Assembly (NCBI GenBank): GCA_963675135.1
Contig: OY776128.1
Span: forward strand, 72,050,670 to 72,114,669
DNA: 64,000 bases
From: Galeopsis tetrahit
Lineage: Eukaryota; Streptophyta; Magnoliopsida; Lamiales; Lamiaceae
Direction of reading: 5' to 3'
The notes under the pieces were generated by a model. That model did not search any database, was not told where the DNA came from, and saw only the letters and a program-made list of their open reading frames with translations. This document shows, piece by piece, positions 33,312-44,880 of the stretch; the stretch's first letter is position 1; the number at the start of each line of letters is the position of its first letter. The position numbers and the translations under genes are program-made.

Positions 33312-36300
33312 ATGAAGATCTTATGTTTGAATGCAAGAGGAATCGGGAGCAACAGAAAGAGGGATCTTATTAGAGAGTTAATCAGAAAAGAAGGAGCTAA
33401 GTTCGTTTGTTTACAAGAGACAAAGTGCGACATGGTAAGCAAGGATCTCTGTGCTGCGATATGGGGGGAAGAGGGGGGCGATTTCGACTGGTACTTCACC
33501 GGCGCTATTGGTATGTCTGGGGGCATTTTATGCCTGTGGGACAAGGCTTTTTTCACTAACACCACTTCTTGGGATGAAGGGGATGCGCTTGGCGTCTCTG
33601 GTCTTTGGGGGGACGACCGGGTGGAAGTACATATCGTCAATGTTTACGCCCCCTGTGACAAAGGCAGAAGAAGAATGTTGTGGGAAAAGCTGGAGGCAAG
33701 AATCTCTCAGAACCCCTCGGATAGATGGTGCATTTGTGGGGATTTCAACGCTATCCTACACAATTCGGAAAGAAGAAGCTTCGCCTCGGTAAGGACTGGA
33801 GGAGCCGATAGGAGCTTTAAGGCGTTTGTCGAAGTTTCGAGACTGGTAGACCTGCCTCTCTTGCGAAGGAAATACACTTGGTATAAAGATAATGGCGAGT
33901 GTTGCAGTCGAATTGATAGGTTTCTGGTCTCAAAAGAATGGATGGTAATGTGGCCGAGTTCAAAGCAATCCGGACTCAAGAGAGTCATATCGGACCACGC
34001 TCCACTTTCCCTAAGCCTCGAACCTGACGGCGATTAGGGCCCTAAACCATTCTGATCCATCAACTGGTGGCTCAAGGAGGAGGATTTCAGAGAATTGGTG
34101 CAAGCAAACTGGAAAGAGACAGAAATCCAAGGCTGTGGCTCATTTGTTATTAAAGAGAAATTGAAGACTCTCAAAGGAGTAATCAAATCTTGGAGGAATT
34201 CCAAAAGAACTCAACTGGAACTTAGATCAAATGAGGTAAAAGAAATGCTTCAACAACTTGATTCTAAAGTCGAATCGGTGGGGTGGGAAGACAAGGACGC
34301 GGAGTCAAGGGCCGTAGCACTCAAAATCATTGAAGATGAAAGAATTAGGAGGGCAAGAACCAACTACCAAAAGGCTAAACTGGAATGGATCAGGGAGGGC
34401 GATGCAAATTCGAGCTTCTTCCACGCCTGGGTTCAGAGGAAACAAAGAGTAAACGAGATCAAAGGCATTTTCATTAAAAAGGGCGGTGGTTCGAAGGAGT
34501 CAAGGAGGTAAAGCAAGGCATTTTAAATCATTTTAGAGACATGTTTTCCAAGCAACAATGGGAACGACCTAACATTTACGGAAGTGGCGGGAACCGCCTC
34601 GAAAATTCCGAGAACTGTTTCTTGAGTGGGAAGTTCTCCAAAGATGAAGTGAGAAGAGCGGTTTATGATTGTGGCGTAGACAAGAGCCCTGGACCCGACG
34701 GTTTTAACTTCCGCTTTATCAAAGCATTTTGGAGCATCCTGGAAGATGACTTCTTCAGGGCTGTATCGGAGTTCCACGAGAACGCGAGATTTGTCTCAGG
34801 CTCTAATGCGTCTTTCGTTACGCTTATCCCGAAGGTGAGAAACCCGACGGACATCAAGGACTTTAGACCCATATCCCTCGTGGGCTGCCTTTACAAAATT
34901 ATATCCAAAGTATTGGCAAACAGAATGTCCAAAGTGCTAGATCGTGTTATCTCTTCAAATCAATCCGCTTTTATCAAAGACAAAAATATATTGGACGGGG
35001 TGGTTATTGCAAACGAGATCATTGACGAGGCAAGGCACAAGAAGAAAAAGTTGTTTTTGTTCAAAATCGATTTTGAAAAAGCCTACGACACCGTCGACCA
35101 CAATTTCCTACTAAAGATGCTTGAGTTGCTCGGCTTCAACCATACCTGGGTGAGGTGGGTCAAGGAGTGCATTGGATCGGCTACTACATCAATCTTAGTG
35201 AATGGAAGCCCCACAAAAGAGTTCGTTATGGAGAAAGGGCTAAAACAAGGGGACCCCTTAGCCCCGTTCTTATTCACTGTAGTAGGAGAAGGCCTCAGTT
35301 TGATGATGAAGAAGGCAGTGGAAGCGGGCCAATTCGCACCGACGATTGTAGGCCACAATCAGGTCAAAGTATCGCATTTGCAGTTTGCTGATGACACCCT
35401 ATTTTTCGGAGAGGCTACGAGTAAGAATATATTCGTTCTCAAGAGCATTTTGAGACTGTTTGAAGTGTGGTCGGGTTTAAAAATTAATTTCCACAAGAGC
35501 ACGTTGTCGGGTGTAAATATTCCGGAGGATTTGCTGGACGATTGGGCGCTGAATCTAAACTGCAGTAAGGCGTCTTTTCCCCTAAAATATCTGGGCCTGA
35601 AAATAGGTGACAACCCCAGAAAGAGTTCTTATTGGAAGGAGATTGAAGAAAAGGTGTCTTCCAGGATGCAATCCTGGGATGATAAAAACCTCTCCATGGG
35701 AGGCCGTGTGGTGCTTATCAAGTCGATTCTCTCTAATTTACCTATCTACGCTCTTTCCCTAAACCTAGCCCCAGCAAAAACCATAAAAGCCATACAATCC
35801 TATCAAAGGCGATTCCTGTGGAATGGCGGCAATCCAAAGGTAAGTAAAATTTCTTGGGTTAGTTGGTATATTGTGTGTAGGTCGATTGATAAGGGGGGTT
35901 TAGGGGTAAAAAATTTATCTTTGTTTAACACAGCTTTACTTGGGAAATGGGGGTGGTACTCTCTGGGGGATGGAAACAGTTTGTGGAGTGATATCATCAT
36001 GTCTAAATATGGTAGTTTAGAGAAGTGTGTGTACGAATATAGGTTGGGTTCTAAATGTCCTAAATTTTGGTCTGGTTGGTGGTCTATGATTGTTAAACAT
36101 ATAGGCTCGGCTAATTGGTTTCGTGAGAATTGTTCTAAAATAATTGACAATGGAAAAAACACTAAGTTTTGGAGGGACCATTGGGTGGGAGGCAAGAGCC
36201 TGGAAGAGTTGTTCCCTAGACTCTGCAGGCTTGACAAAAATAAAGAGTGTCAGATAGTTGAGAGGGTCAATTGGGAAGGGGGGGAGATGTGTTTAAATTG

Positions 36301-37014
36301 GGACTGGGTGAGACCATTGAGAGAGAGAGAAGCAGATACTTCTAATTCTGTTTGTAGTATCATCAGCAGGTACCTAAAGGATTCTACGGAAGAAGACCAT
36401 TGGAGCTGGAATCTGGAAAAGAACGGAAGATACTCGGTTCGATCGACTTATAATCTGCTTCTGAGCCAAAGCACTTCGGAAAACCAAGAGCTGGATAAAC
36501 TTAGGTGCATGTGGAGGAAAGGCGTGCCTCAGAAGATAACCGGTTTCTCGTGGAAGATGTTACAAGACAAGATCCCGACGATATCAAATCTAAGAAGGAG
36601 GAACGCCTATAACTCATCTTTTTCAACCGTATGCAAGTTGTGTGACCACGACGAAGAAGACACACGACACTTATTCTTCCAATGCTCTATGACGGCCGCA
36701 GTTTGGAAGAGAGTATATTCTAGGTTTGAGTTGGATTATTGTCTCAACGCCACTGGTTTTCACACCTTGAAGCTCAGGGCAGAATGGCTGCTGCAAAGTG
36801 GAGAGATATCTGGACTAACATTTGGCATTGCACGATCTGGGGAATATGGCAGGGCAGGAATCGAACAACTTTCAATGGGCAGGTTTTCGACATCGAGACA
36901 ATTGTGGGTAATATACGAAGAGTTTCATTTAATTTGTGCAAGGCGTCGGACAGGATCGCAACAGGGAACACCTTGATTGATTGGTTTAGGGAACCTATAG
37001 CTTGCTTGATTTAA
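33312..37014 (+). pseudogene. LINE ORF2: endonuclease and reverse transcriptase, mutated
   Basis: ORF2 nicks target DNA and copies the LINE RNA there. It starts MKILCLNARGIGS, the first strand of the APE-type endonuclease, with LQETKCD, WCICGDFNAIL and ISDHAPL (metal and catalytic motifs) before 34020. The reverse transcriptase follows: SPGPDGFNF, DFRPISLVGCLYK, KIDFEKAYDTVDH (about 35062-35100), KQGDPLAPFLF and the catalytic FADD at 35384-35395. The zf-RVT-like part lies at about 36500-36710 and ends with CKLCDHDEEDTRHLFFQC. The C-terminus is CTIWGIWQGRNRTTFNG in another frame. Lesions are TAG at 34035-34037, a TGA about 18 bp later, a frameshift near 34480 and another near 36800. Key catalytic motifs are otherwise intact. 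Confidence 0.92.
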
Positions 37015-37144
37015 GTTCCTTGTATCTTTTTCTGTGATTCGTTTTTAGTTTCTTCGTTGTGGTGTTCGATGATTTCTGATCGAGCTGGGTATTCCTGATA
37101 CCCGGACTCTAATAAAAAAAATTAGCCGCTTTCCAAAAAAAAAT

Positions 37145-37405
37145 TTCACTGTTTTAATTAAAAATATGGGTATAAAACTAGGAATATTAATTTACTTAAT
37201 TATATTATTATATATATATGTCTTTGAATTCGGGGCGGGACGGGACGGGACATAGCTGTAAATATGTAAATCCATGTTTGTCATGCCCTGTGCGCACGGG
37301 ACGAGGCAAACTTACCTCGTTTTTAAAATGGGACAGGGCAGAACGAATTCAAATCTCTTAGAATAGGGTGGAACGAATTCGGGGCAGATCGTTTTCTCAT
37401 CCATA
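37145..37405. mobile_element. hAT-like MITE, right part (split by LINE)
   Basis: It continues the element begun at 30726. After the LINE target copy it is AT-rich, then rich in GGGACGGGAC and GGGGCAG motifs, ending TCATCCATA as the worn inverse of TAGGGATRA. The flanks TTCTAAAT (30718) and TCTGAAAT (37406) could be a decayed 8-bp duplication. Without the LINE the element is about 515 bp. Confidence 0.65.
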
Positions 37406-37647
37406 TCTGAAATTCATATATAATTACACTATTTTAATTAAGTTGGTGTTGTATAAAAGTGAATATCAACAAATATATATATATACACACATGCATTCTC
37501 AACATGTTGTGCCTAAAGAATGAATCAAACCAAATCTATATAATTTCATTACATGAAATTGTCAAATCCCAAAATTAAAGGATCGAACATCTTCCTAAGA
37601 AAATTAAAAATGAATAAAAGAATTAATAAAATAATCTTTTTTTTTTT

Positions 37648-38064
37648 TTATTCCTCCTTGACCACACCTGCCCCAGTAGTGTTCATAGTTTTAACTTTGA
37701 ACCTATCAACTTTAATTTCCTGCAAAATATCACTATCTGCACCTCTATCACTACTAATAATATGATCATGACCTTCCTCCTCTTCACTCAATTTTCTTAC
37801 GACCTTTTCCAGCATATCTAAACCAGATTTTCCACATAAATCATGCACCGTTTTCCGGACCACTCTACCAATCGGCGCATCCTCTTCGATCAATTTCTTG
37901 CACATTTTGTGCCCTTTATGATCGATTTCTTTCAACAATCCTTTCAGAATATGCATTCTTTCGTGGTCTGATTCGTGCGGGTTCTCCTCGACTCGATCCA
38001 CATATTGGTAAGATATTGTTGATGTGTATTCAAATTGTTGTGACGAAGACTCGTATGTTTCCAT
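37648..38064 (-). CDS. Small acidic protein of unknown function (paralog 2)
   Basis: The family is unknown to me. The 138-residue product opens with a Ser/Tyr/Gln-rich segment, then HILKGLLKEIDHKGHKMCKK (about residues 38-57), a Cys-containing helix, DMLEKVVRKLSEEEEGHDH (about 83-101) and a conserved tail with SDILQEIKVDRFKVK and NTTGAGVVKEE. These blocks match the 112-residue gene at 29042-29380 in the same order. The middle part (about 58-80) is extra here. No signal peptide or membrane segment is seen. The high Glu/Lys/Asp content suggests a soluble, largely helical protein. The ATG at 38064 has a usual plant context (CATGGAAAC). TATA-rich sequence 150-170 bp upstream could serve as the core promoter. 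It is read in the same direction as its paralog, which points to tandem duplication. Confidence 0.75.
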   Translation of the reverse strand: METYESSSQQFEYTSTISYQYVDRVEENPHESDHERMHILKGLLKEIDHKGHKMCKKLIEEDAPIGRVVRKTVHDLCGKSGLDMLEKVVRKLSEEEEGHDHIISSDRGADSDILQEIKVDRFKVKTMNTTGAGVVKEE

Positions 38065-38650
38065 GTCTTTTATTAAGCTTAATTGGGAGACAACTAGACA
38101 AGAGCTGATTGAATAGTTTTTTTTTTTTTTTTTTTGATGATGATTGGATTTTTGGAGAAATTGAGTGTGTTTGTATGAAGATTTTGATTGTGGTTATGGC
38201 TTCAATAATACATATATATATATATATATAAGCAGCAGAGGTTATGAGAATGGAGACCAGTTGAATAAACCAAAGTTGAAGACTAATAATAATATACTAT
38301 AATAAATAAATCAAAGATACAAAATGTTTCTAACGTACGTAAAGACTAAATATTTTAATTCTAATTTGTTCCTCGGTGACTTTAATTTTTCCTAGTCAAA
38401 TTGTGCTAATTCTTTGACCTCGCCCAATTACTGACCAAAAAAATTGCTTTTAAAAATAGTTTATTAAGATAATGGATTTTGCATGGGAAACTCGTCTACT
38501 AGAAAAAATAGTACTCCTGCATATATAAGATTAGAAGCAACAAATGTATATGTACCTCCGAATCGATCGCCTTTAATTTTTTGTAAATAAATTAATTTGT
38601 TTCGGCAGTAGTACATCTTTAAATTAATATACTACGGATCGAAAAGATTA
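38065..38650. promoter_or_regulatory. Upstream region of paralog 2
   Basis: This flank holds an A-run seen as T18 at 38118-38135 and a (TA)n tract at 38212-38230 that may supply the TATA element on the minus strand. No other gene or element is recognised. The assignment as promoter is by position only. Confidence 0.35.
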
Positions 38651-38660
38651 TGGAAAATCC

Positions 38661-39817
38661 GAGAAAATATCATTTTACGTCCTGTAACTTAGGCCTAATC
38701 CAAAATATATCCTTTAAGTTTTCACATTTTCAATTTACATCCTAGGGTGTCCAATTTACATCCTTTTCGGTCCAATTTACGTCCTTTCCACCGAAAAATT
38801 GAAAATCCGGTCAAATAGTCAAATTTACATCCTTTATGTTTGAAAATTATAAATTAATAATTAAAAAAATCTGAAAATATCATTAAAAATAAAAAAATCT
38901 CATTAAAAACTTATAAATTGTGTAAAATAAATATAAAAATTCTAAAAAAAAAATTATAAATTCTACAATTCAAAAAATCTGAATATGTGTAAATTTAATT
39001 TTTATTTTCCCAAAACTTATGAAAATAAAAAAATCTACAAATTAAAATTTTAAAAATGTTTAAAATAAAAAATTCCACAATTTTACAAATAATGTGAAAA
39101 TGAATTTGGGACGGTTCCAAAATCGATCAAGGTATGAAACTTCCACTCAACCTCGACGGTGAGTTGGAAAATCTCGTGGGACCCAAAATTTTTAGGAGTT
39201 CGAGCAAAACTTTAATGGTAAACTTGTCTAAATCAAGTCTGGTTTTTAATGAAATGTTAATAATTTTTATTATTCTTATTAGATTTTAAGAATTAGTAAT
39301 TTTTAATTTACACATTTTTAATAAATTAATGAGATTTTTTAGAAATTTTAATGAGATTTTGAATTTCTTAATCTTTAAATTACACATTTTCCATTCTTTG
39401 TATTGTAGAATTTTTTTATTTTATTTTTTGTATTTTCAAAATTTTAGAATTTTTTATTTTACACATTTTATAATTTGTAATGATATTTTACGAAATTTTA
39501 GTGATATATTTTGAATTTTATTTTACACATTTTATATTTTTTTAATTTTAAGGAGATTTTTAGATTTTTAATGATACTTTTAGATTTTTTAGATTTTTAA
39601 TGGGATTTTTAGAAAATTTTAATTTTAAGCTTAAAGGACATAAATTGGACTATTTGGTCGGAATCCCAATTTATTCTTCACATTCCGGTGAGTTTTAAAA
39701 TTTTCCGGTGGAAAGGACGTAAATTGGACCAAAAAGGACGTAAATCGAAAAAGTACAAACTTAAAGGATATAAATTGGATTAGGCCTAAGTTACCGGACG
39801 TAAAATGAAATTTTCTC
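38661..39817. mobile_element. Non-autonomous MULE, 10-bp duplication TGGAAAATCC
   Basis: The left end GAGAAAATATCATTTTACGT and the right end read in reverse GAGAAAATTTCATTTTACGT begin long inverted repeats of about 170 bp (GTAACTTAGGCCTAATCC, GTCCTTTCCACCG and others). TGGAAAATCC is exact at 38651-38660 and 39818-39827. The interior is AT-rich with many AAATTTT runs and no transposase. Confidence 0.88.
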
Positions 39818-39827
39818 TGGAAAATCC

Positions 39828-41074
39828 ACATTTCACAGAAAAGTAAGGGTCAATTTTGCCAATTACCATCAACATAACAATCCATGTTAGGAATTAATAT
39901 ACAAGAATTAATTCTCACCCTATCTACAAATTCAGACTTTTAAATGAGACGAAATTCTTTCAATCCCACTGTGTTGGAGAAAAGTCAGATGTACCCAAGC
40001 AGAAACAAATTTTAATAGTGGCTAATTATATATTCCTATTCTAAAGCCCAAACATTAGTAACTCAATTGTATACCAAGTGTGTCATATAATTCATCAATT
40101 TATTTAAAAATTCAACTTGAGTTGCACCATATATATATTACTTTGTAAACTTTTTTTAATTGAATTATATCTAGGGATATCCCTAGAATTAAAAAATATA
40201 TTTTCTTTCTTTCCTTTTTTTTAAAAAATTTTTTTTTGGAAGGGAAACTAAATTTATTAAACTTTTTCGGACAACTTAATAATTTTAAATCCATAAGCAT
40301 AATTTTGAGTTTTTCTTTCCTCGTGTTATCCAACTTATGTAATATCTTCCATTCATACGCGTTTTTTGGAAGTTAGAAAAAATATAACTGTGATCTAACT
40401 TTCTTTCAAAATAAAAATAAAGAGAAAGTGAAAATCACACAAGTTTTCGTTGGAAATACTATTGTAATTTATTTACTATTTTTTAAAGCGCTAACATCAT
40501 CGATACGCATTTGAAAAGATGATGTTAAATATTAAAATAAATATAATTTACAACAGAAATTTCCAATTTATTCTTACTGTCATATTCCATTCATTGATAT
40601 GTACACGGCTTTGTATGTTTTGTTGCTGAGTGTTTTTAAAAAAATAAATTAGGTTCACATATTTTTTTATGCATAAAGTAAACTTTTTAAAATATGAAAT
40701 ATCATGCCTTAAAAATACTTTCATCGGGTTCATTCACATAAGATTTTGTTTATGTTCTTTTATATATTTTTTCTTTTTATCTATATATACAACTATCCTA
40801 ATTATTAGTATAAAAAATTATGAATTTATTCGTAATACGTAAGCTGCCGTGACTAATACGAAACTAAATAGGTTTGGAAATTGGAAGATTGTCAATTAAG
40901 TCCAAACCTTGATTTAAGGATTTGACAATTCAAAAAAAATATATAAAAAATAAAAAATCAACAAGATGGAATTCTTTCAACTTAATTAATTGTAACAAGG
41001 ACACGCTGCCACTCATTTCTTCACTAAGTTCTAAAAAAAAAAAAACCGTCACTAGCTCAGGCTCAAAAATGGAC
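39828..41074. other. Intergenic, no gene seen
   Basis: It contains an LTR-end-like fragment at 39885-39965 (CAGACTTTTAAATGAGACGA) related to those at 13455 and 49618. The rest is AT-rich without coding evidence. Confidence 0.35.
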
Positions 41075-41202
41075 CGCAGTTTTGTTTGATACTCCAAATC
41101 CCACAAAAATAGCCACATTTGATTTTATATACAGATTAAGAAAAATCAGTTAAATTGAGCTAATGTGCCAATTTTGCTCTTAGAAATCTAATATTTCAAA
41201 AT

Positions 41203-42429
41203 TTGGGTGTACGAAGAGTGGAGGAGCACAATGTGTATTTGGGAATACCAACTAGGGTGGGTCGTTCGAGGGGAAGAGTATTTCAAACGCTGGTGGACAG
41301 GATCAACAAGAAAATTAAAGACTGGAAAAGTAGGGCATTATCTATGGCGGGCAAGGTTACGTTGGTACGATCGGTTGTTCAATCAATACCCACTTATCTT
41401 ATGACCTGCTTCAAAATTCCAAGAAATGTGATTCGCAAGATTGAAGCATCTATTGCTAGATTTCTGTGGGGACAGAAGGGGGAGGAGAGAAGGGTGCATT
41501 GGCTGAGATGGGAGATCTTGTGTCGGCCTAAGGAGAATGGGGGTTTAGGCTTGAGGAGGCTGCAGGACTTTAACTTGGCATTGCTGGCCAAACAGGGGTG
41601 GAGGTTGCTTTTAAACGACCAATCCTTGTTGGCAAAAACACTAAAGGCTAGGTATTATCCGCGTGGCTCGTTTCGAACAGCCAAGGTGGGCATCAATGCC
41701 AGCTTCACGTGGCAAAGTATATTAGCAGGAAGGGCAGTCTTAGAGAGGGGAATGGTGTGGGTGGTAGGCACGGGGGAGGACATTGATATACGCGCAGAAC
41801 CATGGATATTTGATGGTGCTGACCCTCATTTGCAACCTACACAGATTGTCGCGACTGGGAATTACAGGGTTAGTGATTTTATTAATCCGGAGACACGGGA
41901 ATGGGACGCGCTCAAGGTGGGGGAGGTATTCACAGAAGAAGTGGGACGCCGCGTGGTTGCGTTGCCACGGCCATTGATGGATCGACCGGACAGATTGATG
42001 TGGCGATTCTCTAAGAACGGATATTACACGACAAGCTCAGGATATAACTTTGGCTCTGCTCCGAGGGAATACCCTGCTGAAGATGATGGAATAGGAGAAT
42101 GGTGGAGAAGGGTGTGGACGATGGGGGTGGCGCCTAAGATTCGGATATTCATATGGCGGGTCTTCCATGATGTTCTACCAACTAACATCAATCTAATATC
42201 GAGGTTTATTGATGTGAATCCGATGTGTGGATATTGTGAGGAGGAAGTGGAGACAGGGGAACACGTGGGGCGAGATTGCTGCTGGGCTCGTCAATTTTGG
42301 GACCTTGCTGGAGTAAATATGGTTGGACAGCCGGACTCGTCGCTGGGGATGTGGGTTAAGAATATGCTAGACACTATGGCAGAGGAGGAGCAACGTAATA
42401 GATTTGTGGTATTTGACTTGGTTCGTATT
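41203..42429 (+). pseudogene. LINE reverse transcriptase C-terminal part and zf-RVT
   Basis: The frame has the post-catalytic region of LINE reverse transcriptases: VYLGIPTRVGRSRGRVFQ, WKSRALSMAGKVTLVRSVVQ, IPTYLMTCFKIP, FLWGQKGEERRVHWLRWE and KENGGLGLRRLQDFNLALL. The zf-RVT-like domain follows at about 42000-42290, with WRRVWTMGVAPKIRIFIWR, LPTN and the cysteine pair CGYCEEEVETGEH. No stop or frameshift interrupts this 1.2-kb stretch until the insertion point, so the fragment is fairly young. The catalytic FADD/YADD motif is absent, and the start is a truncation point, not a start codon. Confidence 0.9.
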
Positions 42430-44058
42430 TTTGCACTTTTTAAACAACTATACGATCCCCACAAGCGTATGGGTTCGATAGTAGTATGATAAGTATACCA
42501 AGTAGATATTCGTTCCAATGACCTAATTAGGAGAGCGTGGAGCCCCAAAACTATAAGTCAAAATGGTGTTATAGAAGCTAAACGGGAGGATAAAGCTAAT
42601 ATCAATTAAGAAAATGAACAACTAATGCAAACAACTAAACTAACTCTCAATAATGAAAGTGCAAGATGGGAAAGTATTGCATCGGGTGTATCCGTTTTGT
42701 GAGCAATTAAGTGAACTAGTGAACTAATTACATGATTTTACTAAGAATTCGGGTTAAGCTAAAGGCTATCACATGTGTGTGTAAACCCCCTCGAAAGGCA
42801 TAGGTCAACATCGTGCATTGATTAGCAATTATAGGATCTAACCAAATACCATAAGCTCCTAAGATAGTGTTGCATAAGCACTTTCAACACGGTTACTAAT
42901 GCTTATGAAACGCCCTCTCACCAAACTCCTAGACGACCTCTATTTGTTTAATGTCTAAAGTTGTCGGTCTAGCCATTAACCTCCTCTCGGTTAGCTAATT
43001 ACTAATTAACTTCTATTCAATTGACCAAAGCTCACACTCACACTCCCAATCATGCTACCCAACTCTCGTTGCAATAAACATAATCGAACATGCTCGCTAA
43101 TAGGGTTGATCAACCAAATGAATCAATCAAAGTACAACTCTAGAAACATAAACACCCAAATTCTAAGCTAATCATGCAATTAATCCACAATTACTCTAAA
43201 TTATCATCAAAACATCAACACTCAAGGCAATTAAGGATAAGCCTATATCTAAATTGACAACTAGAATAAATCTTATGTAAATTAAACTACAAAACATTGA
43301 TTAAAATGAAATTACCAAATTAAATTTGCAATAAGAAAAATATCACCTCTAGTCTTCAAAATCTTCAATGCCACAACTAAAATTAAATTCTAAACTATAC
43401 CTATCTAAGAAATGAAATAACAAATTAATCTAATCTATTGAGTGGAATGTTTTGGAAGGAGAAGAGGGTTTCTCCTCCAATGGAGTCGAGCCCTATCCCC
43501 TGTTTTCGCGTGTCTTCTGTATTCGCCCAATGCCTACTGCGTGTGTGTTCTCCTCTTTCTTTCCCTCACGCTCCATCGGGCCAAATGGGCCTATCCAATT
43601 AATTTAAGCTCCCTCCTTTAATTCATTGGTTGGCCTTCAAATTGAATGAATGGGCCCAATAGAATATTGCAAAATTGGGTTAGCATGATATAGTTGACTG
43701 ATTAATGAAACTTTGACCATCAATGCTTGACTCTTGCTGCAATGTACAGGAAATTGGTGAAATGTTCACGTGGGCTAAAACTTCCATTTGGGCCGCTGTA
43801 AACAATTTAAAAAGCCCATTGAATTTTCTTTTCTGAGCCCAATCATTTTCTCATCTCTCGATTTATTTCTTCGATTGTCTCTATAATATTATTGAGGCGT
43901 GTTTTGCTCCAAAATACTCATTTTTCCTATAAAAATAGCAAACAACGCCCTTTCTCCAAATCAAGAGAAATGAATCAGTTTAGTGTAAATAATGCAAGAA
44001 ATCCTATCAAATTAAGCAAAATAAATCCATGAATTTCTAGCAATTTTCACACTAATCA
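42430..44058. mobile_element. Unclassified 1.6-kb insertion inside the LINE
   Basis: It interrupts the LINE exactly between FDLVRI and LLWFLWYARN, which would otherwise be contiguous. GTATT occurs on both sides (42425-42429 and 44059-44063) and is a possible 5-bp duplication. The insert starts TTTGCACTTTTTAAACAACT and ends TTCACACTAATCA. It is non-coding, with a passage of stable wording (AATACCATAAGCTCC, CTCCTAGACGACC) and AT-rich ends. The superfamily is not recognised. The near TG...CA form could mean a solo LTR, but the duplication does not fit that start exactly. Confidence 0.6.
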
Positions 44059-44063
44059 GTATT

Positions 44064-44700
44064 GTTGTGGTTTTTGTGGTATGCTCGCAACTCACGAATC
44101 TTTCGGGAAGTACAGCTCACCCAACAAAAAACAATTCAAATGACCGATGAGTATATGGAAGAGTTTCACAAGGCTAATATCAATATCCCACGCCGAAGGA
44201 CAAAACGACAGATGAGCAGATGGGTAGCGCCACCGGCGATGTGTTACAAGCTGAACACGGATGCTTCGGTGAGGTGCGAGAACGGTGTGGGCCTTGGGGG
44301 TATCTTACGGGATGCTAGGGGGACAGTTGTGTGGTGTTTTGCACAGCATGAAACTGCTGTGTGGGAGGTGGATGTAGCAGAAGCTGCAGCTATACGGAGA
44401 GGGCTGCTGTACGCTATGGAGAAGGGGGTCGAGGACGTTGTGGTGGAGTCGGACTCGCAAGTTGTCATCAATGCCCTGCTTGAGCCGAAGCCAAACTTGT
44501 CATATTTGGGAGCCTTAATTAATGATATCGAGGGCTTGAGCAGGAGGTTTAATACTGTTTCGTATTCGTGGACGAGGAGATCGGGCAATATAGTTGCTCA
44601 TCGTTTAGCCTTGTATGACTTCTCATGTGAAACTGAGTTTATCTCAGAAGTTGTACCAGCTCATATAGAGCCTGATGTTTTAGCCGATTTGGCCGTTTAA
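44064..44700 (+). pseudogene. LINE RNase H domain (RVT_3 type)
   Basis: This is the 3' coding end of the split LINE. After LWFLWYARNSRIF it has an RNase H fold with LNTDASV (first Asp, codon within 44254-44268), EVDVAEAAAIRRGLLYAME (Glu), VVVESDSQVVINAL (second Asp, about 44443-44460) and SWTRRSGNIVAHRLA near the end. All four catalytic positions look conserved. RNase H would remove template RNA during reverse transcription. The frame is open to the stop at 44700. It is orphaned from the rest of the enzyme by the insertion. Confidence 0.9.
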
Positions 44701-44880
44701 TTTGTGAAACTTTATTTCCTGTCAACATTAATTACTCTTATAAATTAGGAGTAAAATTGACAATAAAACATTTAATACTAAAGTAAAAGAAAAAATGTGG
44801 CTATCTTGTGATGGAGTACCAAAGAATTTGTATTCATCTAAAATTCCAAACTTTCTAATACATGACCTTTTTTTTTTTTA

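Larger units (their letters stand above)
30994..37144 (+). mobile_element. Full-length L1-type LINE, 14-bp duplication
   Basis: The 14-bp TTCACTGTTTTAAT is present at 30980-30993 and 37145-37158 and brackets 6,151 bp that end in a short A tail (CCAAAAAAAAA). It contains ORF1 (about 31029-33271) with an RRM-like domain, and ORF2 (33312-37014) with endonuclease, reverse transcriptase and a zf-RVT-type C-terminus. Both frames carry stops and frameshifts, so the copy is full-length but dead in its present form. A (GA)n tract marks the 5' side (31028-31070). It split a hAT-like MITE and now separates the two small acidic paralogs. Confidence 0.93.
41200..44715 (+). mobile_element. 5'-truncated LINE with RNase H, split by an insertion
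   Basis: Coding remains of a non-LTR retrotransposon read through 41203-42429 and again from 44064. Only the part after the catalytic reverse transcriptase palm is present, so the copy is 5'-truncated. A 1.6-kb insertion (42430-44058) separates the zf-RVT and RNase H parts. A short TAATTTGTGAAACTTTATTT region follows the last stop. Its family differs from the LINE at 30994, which has no RNase H. Confidence 0.85.
41075..44880. mobile_element. Inverted-repeat element split by a LINE
   Basis: The left arm (about 41075-41199) contains ATACTCCAAATCCCAC and ATAGCCACATTT. The right arm (about 44730-44880), read in reverse, has GTACTCCATCACAAGATAGC and CACATTT, and then both continue to CAATTTT.CTC. 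The two arms are inverted copies of one small element into which the LINE at 41200-44715 inserted. Outer ends are not resolved. Confidence 0.45.
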
